Origin: Crossiella sp. SN42
Lineage (GTDB): Bacteria; Actinomycetota; Actinomycetes; Mycobacteriales; Pseudonocardiaceae
Direction: 5' to 3'
NCBI RefSeq assembly: GCF_023897065.1
Contig: NZ_JAMHIV010000042.1
Span: 29,853-93,852, forward strand
DNA: 64,000 nt
The position numbers were made by a program, and so were the translations under genes. Position 1 is the stretch's first letter. The number at the start of each line of letters is the position of its first letter. The notes beneath the pieces are model-generated. The model had not been told where the DNA came from. It did no database searches and saw only the letters and a program-made list of their open reading frames with translations. Shown in pieces: positions 33,504-42,393 of this stretch.

Positions 33504-33992
33504 TCAGTCCTCGCCGGTGTCCTCGCCGAGCTTGAGCCGCAGGGCCGCCATCGCCTTGCTGGCCTGGCTCTTCACCGTGCCCTTGGTGACGCCGAGGGAC
33601 TCGGCGATCTCGGCCTCGGTCAGGTTGTCGTAGTAGCGGAGCACGATCACCGCGCGCTGGCGCGGCGGCAGTTCGCGCAGGGCCTGCCAGAGCGGCTCGT
33701 TCTCCAGCCGGTCGGCCTGCTCGTAGCTCTGGCTGTCCTCCGGCAGGTCGGCGACCAGGCTCTCCTTGCGCACCCGGCGCCAGCGGCTGACGTGCGTGTT
33801 GGCCATCGCCCGCCGCACATAGGCCTGCGGGTTGACCTCCTGGCGAAGTAGTTTGCGCCAGCGGGTGCCGACCTTCTCCAGCACCGACTGCACCAGGTCG
33901 GCGGCATCGTGCGGGTTACCGGTCAGCGCGTGCCCATACCGCAGCAACGCGGGCAGCGACATCCGCACGAACTCGCCAAAATCCTCGTCCAC
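33504..33992 (-). CDS. SigE-family ECF RNA polymerase sigma factor, paralogue A
   Basis: Region 2 ('EFVRMSLPALLRYGHALTG' through 'NTHVSRWRRVRKE') and region 4 ('LPPRQRAVIVLRYYDNLTE', 'TKGTVKSQASKAMAAL') are complete in 162 residues. The start is the GTG at 33992, with a TTG one codon earlier. About four of five residues match the sigma factor encoded 880 bp upstream on the same strand, so the two arose by a recent duplication. A membrane protein gene lies between them. Confidence 0.92.
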   Translation of the reverse strand: MDEDFGEFVRMSLPALLRYGHALTGNPHDAADLVQSVLEKVGTRWRKLLRQEVNPQAYVRRAMANTHVSRWRRVRKESLVADLPEDSQSYEQADRLENEPLWQALRELPPRQRAVIVLRYYDNLTEAEIAESLGVTKGTVKSQASKAMAALRLKLGEDTGED

Positions 33993-34044
33993 CAAGCCCC
34001 CATGTCACCCATCCCCGCCTAAGGATAGGAGGTGGGACCAGGGG

Positions 34045-34878
34045 TCATGGGTAACAGTCCTGCTCTCGCAACTCGAGTCGAATCTCTTTGACCGCGTTGT
34101 TCTGCATGATGAACCAGTAGTTGGCCGCCGCATTGCCGGGAACCGCGACCACGCGCTCGCCGACCGCGCCGTGATCGGTGCCGTACTTCGGGTAGACCCG
34201 GTCGAAGTCGGCCACCGGCGCGCCCACGCCGATGCCCTCCGAGGTGCGCTCATCGCCGCGGCCGTTGATCCGCACCACGCCCTTGGCCTTGGAGATCACC
34301 ACGCTGTAGAAGCCCGCGGCCCTGGGGCTGCCCACGTAGTCGTAGCCGAGGCAGCCGGTGTTGGACTCGGGCTTGGCGTTGGGCTTGATCAGCCCGGTGC
34401 CCACCGCCTGCTCCTGGGTCATGCCCAGCCGCAGGCCCCGGTAGGCCACCGGTCCCATCAGCTCGGTGCCGAAGGTCCTGGGCGGGATGGTCGAGGTGGG
34501 CGGCTTGCTGGAGGAGGTGGGCGGGGTGCCCTGGCTGGAGCCGGTACCGCTGCCGCCACGACTGGGCGTGGTGCTCGGGGCGCTGGGCTGGTCCCCGGCC
34601 GAGCTGCTGGGCGCCGAGGTGGGCGCGGGCGTGGTGGTGAAGGTCAGCGACGTGCTGTCCGCCGGCTGCACCGTGTTGGACTGCTCCGGCTGCAGCACGG
34701 CCAGCGTGCCGGCCACCACGGCCAGCGCGCTCAGCGCACCGGTGGCGGCCACGGCCGCCCTGCGGCGCCGCTGCCTGCGCTTGACCCCGGTGAGCACCGC
34801 GTGCTCGGCATCCGGCAGGGGACGTAGCTCCAGCCGATCGTCGGAGAAGAGCCTGCGCAGCTCGTCGTCGACGTTCAT
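34045..34878 (-). CDS. Membrane-anchored protein coupled to SigE-family sigma factor (possible regulator)
   Basis: The 277-residue protein has a short cytoplasmic N-terminus with an 'R-R-L-F-S-D-D' segment, one helix (about residues 41-62), a long S/T/P-rich outer linker (75-135) and an external domain. That domain carries a cysteine pair and 'YRGLRLGMTQEQAVGTGLI', which resembles SmpA/OmlA-type repeats. Its ATG overlaps the sigma factor stop (ATGA). No zinc-binding anti-sigma motif is visible. The context suggests a sigma partner, not proven by sequence. Confidence 0.78.
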   Translation of the reverse strand: MNVDDELRRLFSDDRLELRPLPDAEHAVLTGVKRRQRRRRAAVAATGALSALAVVAGTLAVLQPEQSNTVQPADSTSLTFTTTPAPTSAPSSSAGDQPSAPSTTPSRGGSGTGSSQGTPPTSSSKPPTSTIPPRTFGTELMGPVAYRGLRLGMTQEQAVGTGLIKPNAKPESNTGCLGYDYVGSPRAAGFYSVVISKAKGVVRINGRGDERTSEGIGVGAPVADFDRVYPKYGTDHGAVGERVVAVPGNAAANYWFIMQNNAVKEIRLELREQDCYP

Positions 34879-35369
34879 CGTTGATCCCCTCCTCCGACCA
34901 GTGAGCCCAGTTTGCCGCGAAGCGTCACCATGGCTTTGCTCGTCTGACTCTTGACCGTGCCCTTGCTCACTCCGAGCGCCTCCGCGATCTCGGCTTCGGA
35001 AAGCCCTTCGTAGTACCGCAGCACGATCACCGCGCGCTGCCGCGGCGGCAGGTCCCGCAGGGCCTGCCACAGCGGTTCGTTCTCCAGCCGGTCCGCCTGC
35101 ACGTAGGACCGCACGTCCGGCAGGTCGGCGACCAGGCTCTCCTTGCGCACCCTGCGCCAGAAGCTGATGTGCGTGTTCGCCATCGCCCGCCGCACGTAGG
35201 CGGCCGGGTTGTCCGACTGCCGCAGCACGGTGTGCCACCGCGAACCGATCTTCTCCAGCGCCGACTGCACCAGGTCGGCCGCGTCGTGCGGATTGCCGGT
35301 GAGCGCGTGCCCGTAGCGCAGCAGCCCCGGCAGGGACATGCGGACGAACTCGCCGAAGTCTTCCCGCAC
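34875..35369 (-). CDS. SigE-family ECF RNA polymerase sigma factor, paralogue B
   Basis: A 164-residue sigma factor with the same regions 2 and 4 as paralogue A ('EFVRMSLPGLLRYGHALTG', 'LPPRQRAVIVLRYYEGLSE'). The GTG at 35369 is preceded by GGGGGAG at the right distance. A longer frame to 35522 has no such support. It heads the operon sigma B, membrane protein, sigma A. The promoter region is in the 200-bp gap upstream. Confidence 0.92.
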   Translation of the reverse strand: MREDFGEFVRMSLPGLLRYGHALTGNPHDAADLVQSALEKIGSRWHTVLRQSDNPAAYVRRAMANTHISFWRRVRKESLVADLPDVRSYVQADRLENEPLWQALRDLPPRQRAVIVLRYYEGLSEAEIAEALGVSKGTVKSQTSKAMVTLRGKLGSLVGGGDQR

Positions 35370-35532
35370 CGTGGCTCCCCCAGCCGCGCTGTTCTCGATC
35401 TCCCCCACACCCGGCACGGCGGGCGCCAGCCCCACTCCCGTACCGAAGACCCAGCCCGGTGCCGCCACCGCTGACGCTCCCCTCCATGCGACCCGACCGC
35501 GGGCCGCCGACATGAGGTTCACGTCTGGTGGT

Positions 35533-35553
35533 GCGCCAGGGTTGCCCTGGCGC
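35533..35553 (-). terminator. Hairpin terminator after the SEC-C gene
   Basis: GCGCCAGGG and CCCTGGCGC pair exactly around a TTG loop, 18 bp past the SEC-C stop codon and before the sigma-factor operon. Confidence 0.7.
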
Positions 35554-35570
35554 CCATACCAATCGGACCG

Positions 35571-36521
35571 TTACCGGAGCGTTACCTGACGGCCGCGCAG
35601 GCCGTCCCGGGAACGACGCTCGGCCTCGGACAGCGGCTCCTCGTCCAGGGAGGCGAGTGCGCTGGTCAGCCGCTCACCGAGGGCGGCGGCCGGCTGCGCC
35701 CACTCCTTGGAGTGCTGCTCGCGGTCCACGTCCCACACCGGCACCAGCAGGCCGTGCGCGCGGAAGGAGCCCGCGTAGCGGGAGCCCTCGCCCAGGTCGT
35801 GCTCGCCGCGCACGGCCAGCCGGGCCAGCGCGGCCAGCAGCCGCTCCTCCTGCTCCGGCCGGACCCAGCGCACGTGCGCCTTGTCCCCGGCGTCCACCCA
35901 GTAGGCCGCGTGCACGCCCTCGGCCACCACCGGCTCGGTGGGCATGATCGCCGCGTTGGCCCGCTCCAGGGACAGCGCCACGTCGCCGGTCTGCTCCGCG
36001 TCGGCCGGGATCCACCAGGAGAAGTCGGCGTGCAGCTCGACCTCCAGGCGCGCGTCCGGCACCAGCAGGTCCTGCAGGCGCAGGGTCTCGCCCTCGGCCG
36101 CGGCCGGGGCCACCGACAGCGCGTTGCCCGGCTCGGCGGTCTGCGCCCAGCGCAGCGCGCGGGCCAGGTCGCCGCTGATGTCGCCGGTGCGGGTCTGCAC
36201 CTGCAGGCCGATGAAGGCGGCGCCGTCGGTGCGGACCAGCGCGGCGGCGGCCATCGGCAGCACGGTGGCCACGGTGACCGGGCGGGCGCCGGTCTCGGCC
36301 AGCGGCAGCGCCGCGGTGGCCGAGGGCACGAACTCACGCAGCGCGATCAGTTCCGGCTCGGCGGCCAGGCCCTCGAACGGCCGGATGACCATCACATCGG
36401 CGGCCGAACCGCCGTGGCAGGCCTTGTACCGCTTGCCGGAGCCGCACGGACAGGGCTGACGCGGCCCGATGCCACCCTCGGCGGCTTGGTTCTTGCGCTT
36501 GGCCGCGGTGCGCTTGGCCAT
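35571..36521 (-). CDS. DUF5926/SEC-C motif protein
   Basis: A basic N-terminus is followed by the SEC-C zinc motif 'PCPCGSGKRYKACHGG' (C24, C26, C35, H36). The remaining 270 residues are the actinobacterial DUF5926 domain with no known catalytic site. SEC-C motifs bind zinc and often contact nucleic acid or SecB-like partners. The gene is transcribed alone; the P450 gene is divergent. Confidence 0.85.
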   Translation of the reverse strand: MAKRTAAKRKNQAAEGGIGPRQPCPCGSGKRYKACHGGSAADVMVIRPFEGLAAEPELIALREFVPSATAALPLAETGARPVTVATVLPMAAAALVRTDGAAFIGLQVQTRTGDISGDLARALRWAQTAEPGNALSVAPAAAEGETLRLQDLLVPDARLEVELHADFSWWIPADAEQTGDVALSLERANAAIMPTEPVVAEGVHAAYWVDAGDKAHVRWVRPEQEERLLAALARLAVRGEHDLGEGSRYAGSFRAHGLLVPVWDVDREQHSKEWAQPAAALGERLTSALASLDEEPLSEAERRSRDGLRGRQVTLR

Positions 36522-36637
36522 CCGGTCCTCCTAGGGAAACTGGTGATCTGCCGGACCGTAGCAGGGCCGCGAGCACGTATTTCTACCCAGGACTCGCCAC
36601 TCGGATGGACGAGTGACACGCCCAGGACTTACCGTCG

Positions 36638-37834
36638 GTGATCGTGTCTCCCTTTGCTCCGAACGATCCGGCGTTCATCGCCGACCCGTACCCGCGGTTC
36701 GCGCAGCTGCGGGCGGAGGGAGAGGTGCACTGGCACCCTGAGCTGGGTCTGGCGGTCGCGGTCTCGCACTCGGCCTGCTCCGCGCTGCTGCGGCACCGCG
36801 CGCTGGGCCGGGTGTGGCAGGACGCCTGCCCGGTGGACAGCTTCGCCGCGTTCAACCTGCTGCACCGCAACTCGCTGCTGGAGAACGAGCCGCCCAAGCA
36901 CACCAGGCTGCGCAGGCTGGTGGCCACCGCCTTCGCCCGCGGTCACACCGAGCGACTGCGCCCGTGGGTGAACACGCTGGCCGACCAGCTGGTGGACACC
37001 CTGGCCTCGCGGATCGCGGTGGACGAGCAGGCCGACCTGCTCAAGACGGTGGCCGAGCCGCTGCCGGTGGAGGTGATCGCCGAGCTGCTCGGCGTGCCCG
37101 CGCCGGACCGGCACCTGCTGCTGCCCTGGTCGCACACGATCGTGAAGATGTACGAGTACGGCCTGGCCGAGGACCGCCGCCAGGCCGCGGAGCAGGCGTC
37201 GGCGGAGTTCGTCGGCTACCTGCGCGAGCTGATCGGGCACCGCCGGGCCAACCCGGGCGAGGACCTGGTCAGCGACCTGGTCTCGGTAGCCGACACCGAC
37301 GGCGAGCGGCTGACCTCCGACGAGCTGGTGGCCACCGCGGTGCTGCTGCTGATGGCCGGGCACGAGGCCACCGTGAACGTGGTCGGCAACGGCGTGCTGG
37401 CCCTGATGCGCCACCGGGACCAGTGGGACCGCCTGGTCGCCGAACCCGAACTGCTGCCCAGCGCGGCCGAGGAGCTCATCCGCTACGACTCCCCGTTGCA
37501 GCTGTTCGAGCGCACCGCCACCGCCGAGGTGGAGATCGCCGGCTACCGCCTCCAGCCCGGCGACAAGATCGCCGCCCTGCTCGGCGCCGCCGCCCGCGAC
37601 CCCGAGGTCTTCACCGACCCGGACCGCCTGGACCTGGGCCGCTCCCCCAACCCGCACCTGGGCTTCGGCGCGGGCATCCACTACTGCCTGGGCGCGCCAC
37701 TGGCCAGGGTCGAGGTCACCGCGATCCTGGACGCCCTGCGCAGACGACTCCCAGACCTGAAGCTGGCGGGCGAGCCGGAACGCCGCGCGGAGTTCGTCAT
37801 CCGCGGCCTGTGCACCCTGCCGGTGACCACCTAG
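36638..37834 (+). CDS. Cytochrome P450
   Basis: A 398-residue class I P450: the oxygen-binding I-helix is 'LMAGHEAT', the ExxR motif is in 'AEELIRYDSP', and the haem loop 'FGAGIHYCLGAPLAR' places the cysteine at residue 350. GTGs at 36638 and 36644 are both possible starts. There are no ferredoxin, reductase or secondary-metabolite genes nearby, so it must use shared redox partners. The substrate is unknown. Its TAG is shared with the convergent DUF4328 gene. Confidence 0.94.
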   Translation: MIVSPFAPNDPAFIADPYPRFAQLRAEGEVHWHPELGLAVAVSHSACSALLRHRALGRVWQDACPVDSFAAFNLLHRNSLLENEPPKHTRLRRLVATAFARGHTERLRPWVNTLADQLVDTLASRIAVDEQADLLKTVAEPLPVEVIAELLGVPAPDRHLLLPWSHTIVKMYEYGLAEDRRQAAEQASAEFVGYLRELIGHRRANPGEDLVSDLVSVADTDGERLTSDELVATAVLLLMAGHEATVNVVGNGVLALMRHRDQWDRLVAEPELLPSAAEELIRYDSPLQLFERTATAEVEIAGYRLQPGDKIAALLGAAARDPEVFTDPDRLDLGRSPNPHLGFGAGIHYCLGAPLARVEVTAILDALRRRLPDLKLAGEPERRAEFVIRGLCTLPVTT

Positions 37835-38739
37835 CGCACGGCGTCCTTGGGGCGTTCTCTGCGGGGCAGCTGGGGCAGTTCCGCGTCCCGGATGCTGATC
37901 AGCTCGAAGCGCTGCACGGTCGCCGGGTTCACCGGGGCCAGCAGCGCGTTGTAGCGCTTGAGCAGCCGGGCCGAGCGGATGGCCACCAGCGCGAGCAGGG
38001 CGTCGGCGGCCAGGTGCCAGAGCACGCCGTCGGCCTGGGCCTGCACGCCGGTGCGCAGCGACCAGAGCAGGGTGATGCCGGAGACCAGCAGGCTGGCCGC
38101 CCAGATGAGCCACCACTGGGACAGCTCGCGGGAGGGCTTGGGCCGCTCGGCGGGCGGCTTCTCCAGGATGGTGTGCTCCAGCTCGGCCAGGGTGGCCCCG
38201 GGCAGCAGCAGGTTGACGCCCGGGATCAGCATTCCGGCCACGACCTGCCAGTTCGGCCGGTCCGGGCGGGTGCCGGTGAGCTCGCCGGCGACCTGGCGGG
38301 CGCGCAGCAGCCACAGGATGCCGACCAGTACCGCCAGCGCGGCGCTGACCGGGGTGATCACACCGCCGGTGACCACCAGCGCGTCCGAGGTGTGCAGCAG
38401 TCCGGCAGGCAGCACCGCGTTCCGGCTGACCAGCAGCAGGATGTAGCGCAGCAGCTCGGCCAGGGCGGTGAACGCGGCGGCCGCGCCGGTGATCCAGAAC
38501 AGTGGCAGCGCGCTGCCGGCCAGCGCGCGCATCCGGTCCACCGGCTGGGCGACGGGCTTGTCCGCGCCGGGCACCGCGGTCGGCCAGCGCCAGGTCAGCG
38601 CGGGAAAACCCCAGCGGGGCGGGGCCGGGTAGGCGGGCGGGCCGGCGTAGTGCGGCTCCGGCCTGCGCGGGCGGTACGGGCGCAGCGGAACCGGTGGACT
38701 GGCGACCCAGTCCACCCGCATCGGCTGCATCGGTTGCAC
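37831..38739 (-). CDS. DUF4328 membrane protein
   Basis: A proline- and arginine-rich cytoplasmic N-terminus (about 65 residues) precedes six helices in the DUF4328 arrangement, with 'NWQVVAGMLIPGVNLLLPG' in the middle and 'LSQWWLIWAASLLVSG' after it. The family has no known function and is common in actinomycetes. The GTG at 38739 lies 4 bp from the rhodanese stop, so the two genes form an operon. Confidence 0.82.
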   Translation of the reverse strand: MQPMQPMRVDWVASPPVPLRPYRPRRPEPHYAGPPAYPAPPRWGFPALTWRWPTAVPGADKPVAQPVDRMRALAGSALPLFWITGAAAAFTALAELLRYILLLVSRNAVLPAGLLHTSDALVVTGGVITPVSAALAVLVGILWLLRARQVAGELTGTRPDRPNWQVVAGMLIPGVNLLLPGATLAELEHTILEKPPAERPKPSRELSQWWLIWAASLLVSGITLLWSLRTGVQAQADGVLWHLAADALLALVAIRSARLLKRYNALLAPVNPATVQRFELISIRDAELPQLPRRERPKDAVR

Positions 38740-38743
38740 GGCC

Positions 38744-39076
38744 TCAGATCACCGTCGGCTCGGCGCCGGACTCGCCGACCAGCGGACGGCCGGCGGCCTG
38801 CCAGTGCTGCATGCCGCCGTCGACGTTGACCGCGTCCCAGCCGTTCTGGTTGAGGTAGGCAGTGACCCTGGCGGAGCGGCCGCCGCTGCGGCAGACCACG
38901 TGCACCAGCCCGTCATTGGGCAGCTCGTCGAGTCGTTCCACCAGCTGGCCCATGGGGATGTGCTTGGCGCCCTCGGCGTGCCCTGCGTTCCACTCGTCGT
39001 CCTCGCGGACGTCGAGCAGGTAGGCGTCCTGCGGGACCTCGTGCGCTGCCACGGCCGGCACCTGAGACGGGTTCAC
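38744..39076 (-). CDS. Single-domain rhodanese-like sulfurtransferase
   Basis: At 110 residues it is one rhodanese domain. The catalytic cysteine is C62 in 'VVCRSGGRSAR' and 'LLDVREDDEW' is the N-terminal signature. It could carry persulfide sulfur for tRNA or cofactor thiolation, but no partner gene is visible. The start is a GTG at 39076. The DUF4328 gene follows at once. Confidence 0.9.
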   Translation of the reverse strand: MNPSQVPAVAAHEVPQDAYLLDVREDDEWNAGHAEGAKHIPMGQLVERLDELPNDGLVHVVCRSGGRSARVTAYLNQNGWDAVNVDGGMQHWQAAGRPLVGESGAEPTVI

Positions 39077-39117
39077 CCCGCGATACTCCCATGTCCTGGT
39101 GTGGCGGCAGCGTGAAC

Positions 39118-40044
39118 TCAGCCGAGGTCGGCCATGGCCTCGGCGACCTTGGCCAGCTGCTCCTGGCTCAGCGGCAGGTCCTCGAAACCGGCCTCCCCGG
39201 ACGGCGGGATCGGGCTGCCGTCGTCGGTGGTGGCGCCGGTGGTGACCGTGACGTTGTAGAAGCGGCCGCTCGGGGTGTACACGCCGATCCGGCGGGTGGG
39301 CTGCTTACCGCCGTAGTCGGTGTCCGGGTACAGCTGGAGGATCGCGCCGTCCGGCCGGACCCGCCGCAGCGGTTCATGACAGCCGATGCCGCTGCTGTAC
39401 CGGTAGGACTCCGCGGCCAGCTCGGCCGAGCCGCCGAAGCGCCCCGCCTCCAGCCGCACGGTGCCGGGGACCTTCTTGCCGCCGACGTTGACCACCAGGT
39501 GGCCCCGGTTCGCGTTGACGTAGTTCTTGAACGCCACCGAGGCCCGCTCACCACTGGCGCTGCTGACCGCGTCGACGAAGGTGGGCAGGTAGCGCTGCTC
39601 CGGCAGGATCGCCCGGCCGACTGGGTCCGGCAGCTGCGGTGACGGGCAGACCTGCACCGGCACCCTGAGCGCGGTGGTGCTGGTCGCCTCCGGCAGGCTG
39701 GTCCGGACCGGGGCCTCCAGCTGGGTCCAGCCCGGCAGGTCGAGCTCGGACTGCTTGCTGGTGGTGACCGGGGCGCTGGTGGCCGCGGGCGGCAGCGCGG
39801 TGGGGTCGCCGGTGAACAGGTTGCCGGAGATCGCGGTGGCGCCCAGGCCGATGACGCCGACGGCGACCACCGAGGCGGCCACCGCGCTGATCCGGGTGAC
39901 CAGCACGCGGCGCCGGCCGCGGCGGACGACCTCGGCCAAGTCCGTGCGTACCGCGGGCGCGGGTGTGTCCACGACCCGCTGGAGTGCGTTGCGCACGTCC
40001 TGCTCGTCGTGCCACATCTCGTTCACCGCCTCCGTACCTCCCAT
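39118..40044 (-). CDS. Membrane-anchored partner of a SigE-family sigma factor
   Basis: The 308-residue protein has a cytoplasmic N-terminus of about 45 residues, one helix (about 50-72) and an exported domain with two cysteines. The ATG at 40044 directly abuts the sigma stop (TGAATG) but has no ribosome site. A GTG at 40026 has GGAGG just upstream and may be the real start. No zinc anti-sigma motif is seen. Layout and context match the other sigma/membrane-protein pair at 34045-35369, although sequence similarity is not obvious. Confidence 0.72.
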   Translation of the reverse strand: MGGTEAVNEMWHDEQDVRNALQRVVDTPAPAVRTDLAEVVRRGRRRVLVTRISAVAASVVAVGVIGLGATAISGNLFTGDPTALPPAATSAPVTTSKQSELDLPGWTQLEAPVRTSLPEATSTTALRVPVQVCPSPQLPDPVGRAILPEQRYLPTFVDAVSSASGERASVAFKNYVNANRGHLVVNVGGKKVPGTVRLEAGRFGGSAELAAESYRYSSGIGCHEPLRRVRPDGAILQLYPDTDYGGKQPTRRIGVYTPSGRFYNVTVTTGATTDDGSPIPPSGEAGFEDLPLSQEQLAKVAEAMADLG

Positions 40045-40590
40045 TCAGCGCCCTGCCGACAACAGCGGCGGCGGGGTCTGGCCTGATCCGGGCGCCCCGT
40101 CCGTGCCGTTGGCGGCATGGTAGGCGGCCCGTAGCGTTTGCAGTCCACGTGCGGTCTGGCTCTTCACGGTGCCGGTGGTGCAGCCCAGCGCCTCGGCCAC
40201 CTGCTCGACCGAGAGGTCCTGGATGAACCGGAGCACCAGCACCGCGCGCTGGCGGGGCGGCACCTGTTGCAGGGCGGCGGTGAGCGCCGCGCGCTCCTCG
40301 GCCGCGCCGTGGTCGGCCTCCACCGGCTGGTCCGGCACCTCGGCCACCGCGTGCTCGCGCGCCCTGCCCCGCCGCTTGGTGTCCAGGAAGGCCCTGGTGA
40401 GCACGGTGCGCAGGTAGGCGTCCGCGGTTTCCCGGTGCACCTTGGGCCAGCGGGCGTAGACCCGCACGAACGCGGTCTGCGCCAGTTCCTCGGCCTCCGA
40501 CCAGTTCGCGCACAGCGCGTACCCGATCCGCCGCGCCGCGTCGAACCGAGCGGCGAAGAACTCGGCGAAGCCGTCATCGCGTCGCGCCAA
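40045..40590 (-). CDS. SigE-family ECF RNA polymerase sigma factor, third copy
   Basis: Region 2 ('FFAARFDAARRIGYALCANW') and region 4 ('VPPRQRAVLVLRFIQDLSV', 'TTGTVKSQTARGLQTLRAA') are intact. The TTG at 40590 is preferred because GGAGGCAGGAGC lies directly before it; an upstream in-frame ATG at 40692 has no support. This copy is much more distant from paralogues A and B than they are from each other. Its membrane partner follows without a gap. Confidence 0.88.
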   Translation of the reverse strand: MARRDDGFAEFFAARFDAARRIGYALCANWSEAEELAQTAFVRVYARWPKVHRETADAYLRTVLTRAFLDTKRRGRAREHAVAEVPDQPVEADHGAAEERAALTAALQQVPPRQRAVLVLRFIQDLSVEQVAEALGCTTGTVKSQTARGLQTLRAAYHAANGTDGAPGSGQTPPPLLSAGR

Positions 40591-40723
40591 GCTCCTGCCT
40601 CCTCGTGAACTACCCGGTCTGCTGCCTAATACGCCGGGGAGGAACCAAGGGTTGCACCGCGACCCGCTCGAAGTCTGTGCAGTTCCTGTCACGAAATGTC
40701 ACAAAGTCTGTGACACAAGAAAA

Positions 40724-40748
40724 GCGGCCTCCCACCTGGGGAGACCGC
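40724..40748 (-). terminator. Rho-independent terminator for the symporter operon
   Basis: A 10-bp stem with one mismatch (GCGGTCTCCC/GGGAGGCCGC on the minus strand) has a 5-nt loop and a following CTTTTCTT. It lies 20 bp past the acetate-type symporter stop. Confidence 0.85.
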
Positions 40749-40767
40749 CTTCTTGTAGATCGACTTC

Positions 40768-42393
40768 TCAGTGCTGGGTGGCCTTCTCGGCACCGGCGCC
40801 GGTGAGCGCGCGGACCTCCATCTCGGCGTACTTGGCGTCGTTGCCGGGGTCCTTGCTCAGGACCGTGCCCAGGTAGCCGAGCAGGAACGCCAGCGGGATG
40901 GAGACGATGCCGGGGTTGTCCAACGGGAACAGGTGGAAGTCCACCCCGGTGATCATCGAGTTGGACCGGCCGGAGACCACCGGCGAGAACGCGATCAGCA
41001 ACACCGTGCTGCCCAGGCCGCCGTAGATGCTCCACAGCGCGCCGGTGGTGTTGAACCGCTTCCAGAACAGCGAGTACAGGATGGTCGGCAGGTTCGCCGA
41101 GGCCGCCACCGCGAAGGCCAGCGCGACCAGGAAGGCGATGTTCTGCCCGTTGGCCAGGATGCCGCCCAGGATCGACACGATGCCGATCACCACCGCGGTC
41201 CGCCGGGCCACCTTGACCTCGGCGTTCTTGTCGTCCACCTGGCCGTTCTTGATCACGTTCGCGTAGATGTCGTGCGCGAAGGAGGCCGAGGCCGTGATGG
41301 TCAGTCCGGCCACCACCGCCAGGATGGTGGCGAAGGCGACCGCGGCGATGAAGCCGAGCAGCAGCGTGCCGCCGATCTCGAAGGCCAGCAGCGGGGCCGC
41401 CGAGTTCGCCTTGCCCGGCGCCGCCAGGATCCGGTCCGGTCCGACCAGCGCGGCCGCGCCGTAGCCCAGCACCAGGGTGAACAGGTAGAAGATGCCGATC
41501 AGCCAGATCGACCAGACCACCGAGCGGCGGGCCTCTTTGGCCGTGGGCACGGTGTAGAAGCGCATCAGGATGTGCGGCAGGCCGGCGGTGCCCAGCACCA
41601 GGGCCAGGCCGAGGGAGACGAAGTCGAGCTGGGTCAGCCCGCTCTTGCCGTACTGCAGGCCGGGGCCGAGCAGCTTCTCGCCGACCTTGGGGCTGTTCTC
41701 CACCGCCGCGCCGAGCAGCGCGGAGAGGTTGAAGCCGTACATGCCCAGCACCCACAGGGTCATCACGCCGGCGCCGACGATCAGCAGCACCGCCTTGATG
41801 ATCTGCACCCAGGTGGTGCCCTTCATGCCGCCGATCAGCACGTACAGGATCATCAGCGCGCCCACGATGGCGATCACGATGGCCTGGCCCCAGCTGTCGG
41901 TGATGCCCAGCAGCAGCGCGACCAGTCCGCCCGCGCCCGCCATCTGCGCCAGCAGGTAGAAGAAGGACACCGCCAGCGTGGACAGCGCGGCCGCGGTGCG
42001 CACCGGCTTCTGCTTCATCCGGAAGCTGAGCACGTCGGCCATCGTGTACTTGCCGGTGTTGCGCAGCAGCTCGGCGACCAGCAGCAGCGCCACCAGCCAG
42101 GCCACCAGGAAGCCGATGGAGTACAGGAAGCCGTCGTAGCCGTAGATCGCGATGGCGCCCGCGATGCCCAGGAAGGAGGCGGCGGAGAGGTAGTCACCGG
42201 CGATCGCGATGCCGTTCTGCGGCCCGGTGAAGGCCCGCCCCGCGGCGTAGTAGTCCGCGGCGGACTTGGTGTTCTTGCTCGCCCGGAACACCACGATCAG
42301 CGTGATCACCACGAACCCGGCGAAGATGCTGATGTTGAGCACGGGCGAGCCCGTGGCCTCGCTCTGGGCCAGTACCGCTGTCGGCGCGCTCAC
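40768..42393 (-). CDS. Sodium:solute symporter, acetate/monocarboxylate type (ActP/MctC-like)
   Basis: The 541-residue protein has about 13 helices and the SSS signature with 'GDYLSAASFLGIAGAIAIYG' early and 'GTAGLPHILMRFYTVPTAKE' in the middle, both typical of ActP/MctC. It should import acetate, pyruvate or propionate with sodium or protons. The GTG at 42393 overlaps the DUF485 gene stop (GTGA). ActP is also paired with a DUF485 gene (yjcH) in E. coli, which supports the call. Confidence 0.92.
   Translation of the reverse strand: MSAPTAVLAQSEATGSPVLNISIFAGFVVITLIVVFRASKNTKSAADYYAAGRAFTGPQNGIAIAGDYLSAASFLGIAGAIAIYGYDGFLYSIGFLVAWLVALLLVAELLRNTGKYTMADVLSFRMKQKPVRTAAALSTLAVSFFYLLAQMAGAGGLVALLLGITDSWGQAIVIAIVGALMILYVLIGGMKGTTWVQIIKAVLLIVGAGVMTLWVLGMYGFNLSALLGAAVENSPKVGEKLLGPGLQYGKSGLTQLDFVSLGLALVLGTAGLPHILMRFYTVPTAKEARRSVVWSIWLIGIFYLFTLVLGYGAAALVGPDRILAAPGKANSAAPLLAFEIGGTLLLGFIAAVAFATILAVVAGLTITASASFAHDIYANVIKNGQVDDKNAEVKVARRTAVVIGIVSILGGILANGQNIAFLVALAFAVAASANLPTILYSLFWKRFNTTGALWSIYGGLGSTVLLIAFSPVVSGRSNSMITGVDFHLFPLDNPGIVSIPLAFLLGYLGTVLSKDPGNDAKYAEMEVRALTGAGAEKATQH

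Noticed and set aside
36638..37834. P450 as part of a natural-product cluster
   Set aside because: Neighbours are SEC-C, DUF4328 and rhodanese genes. There is no synthase, tailoring set or transporter around it.
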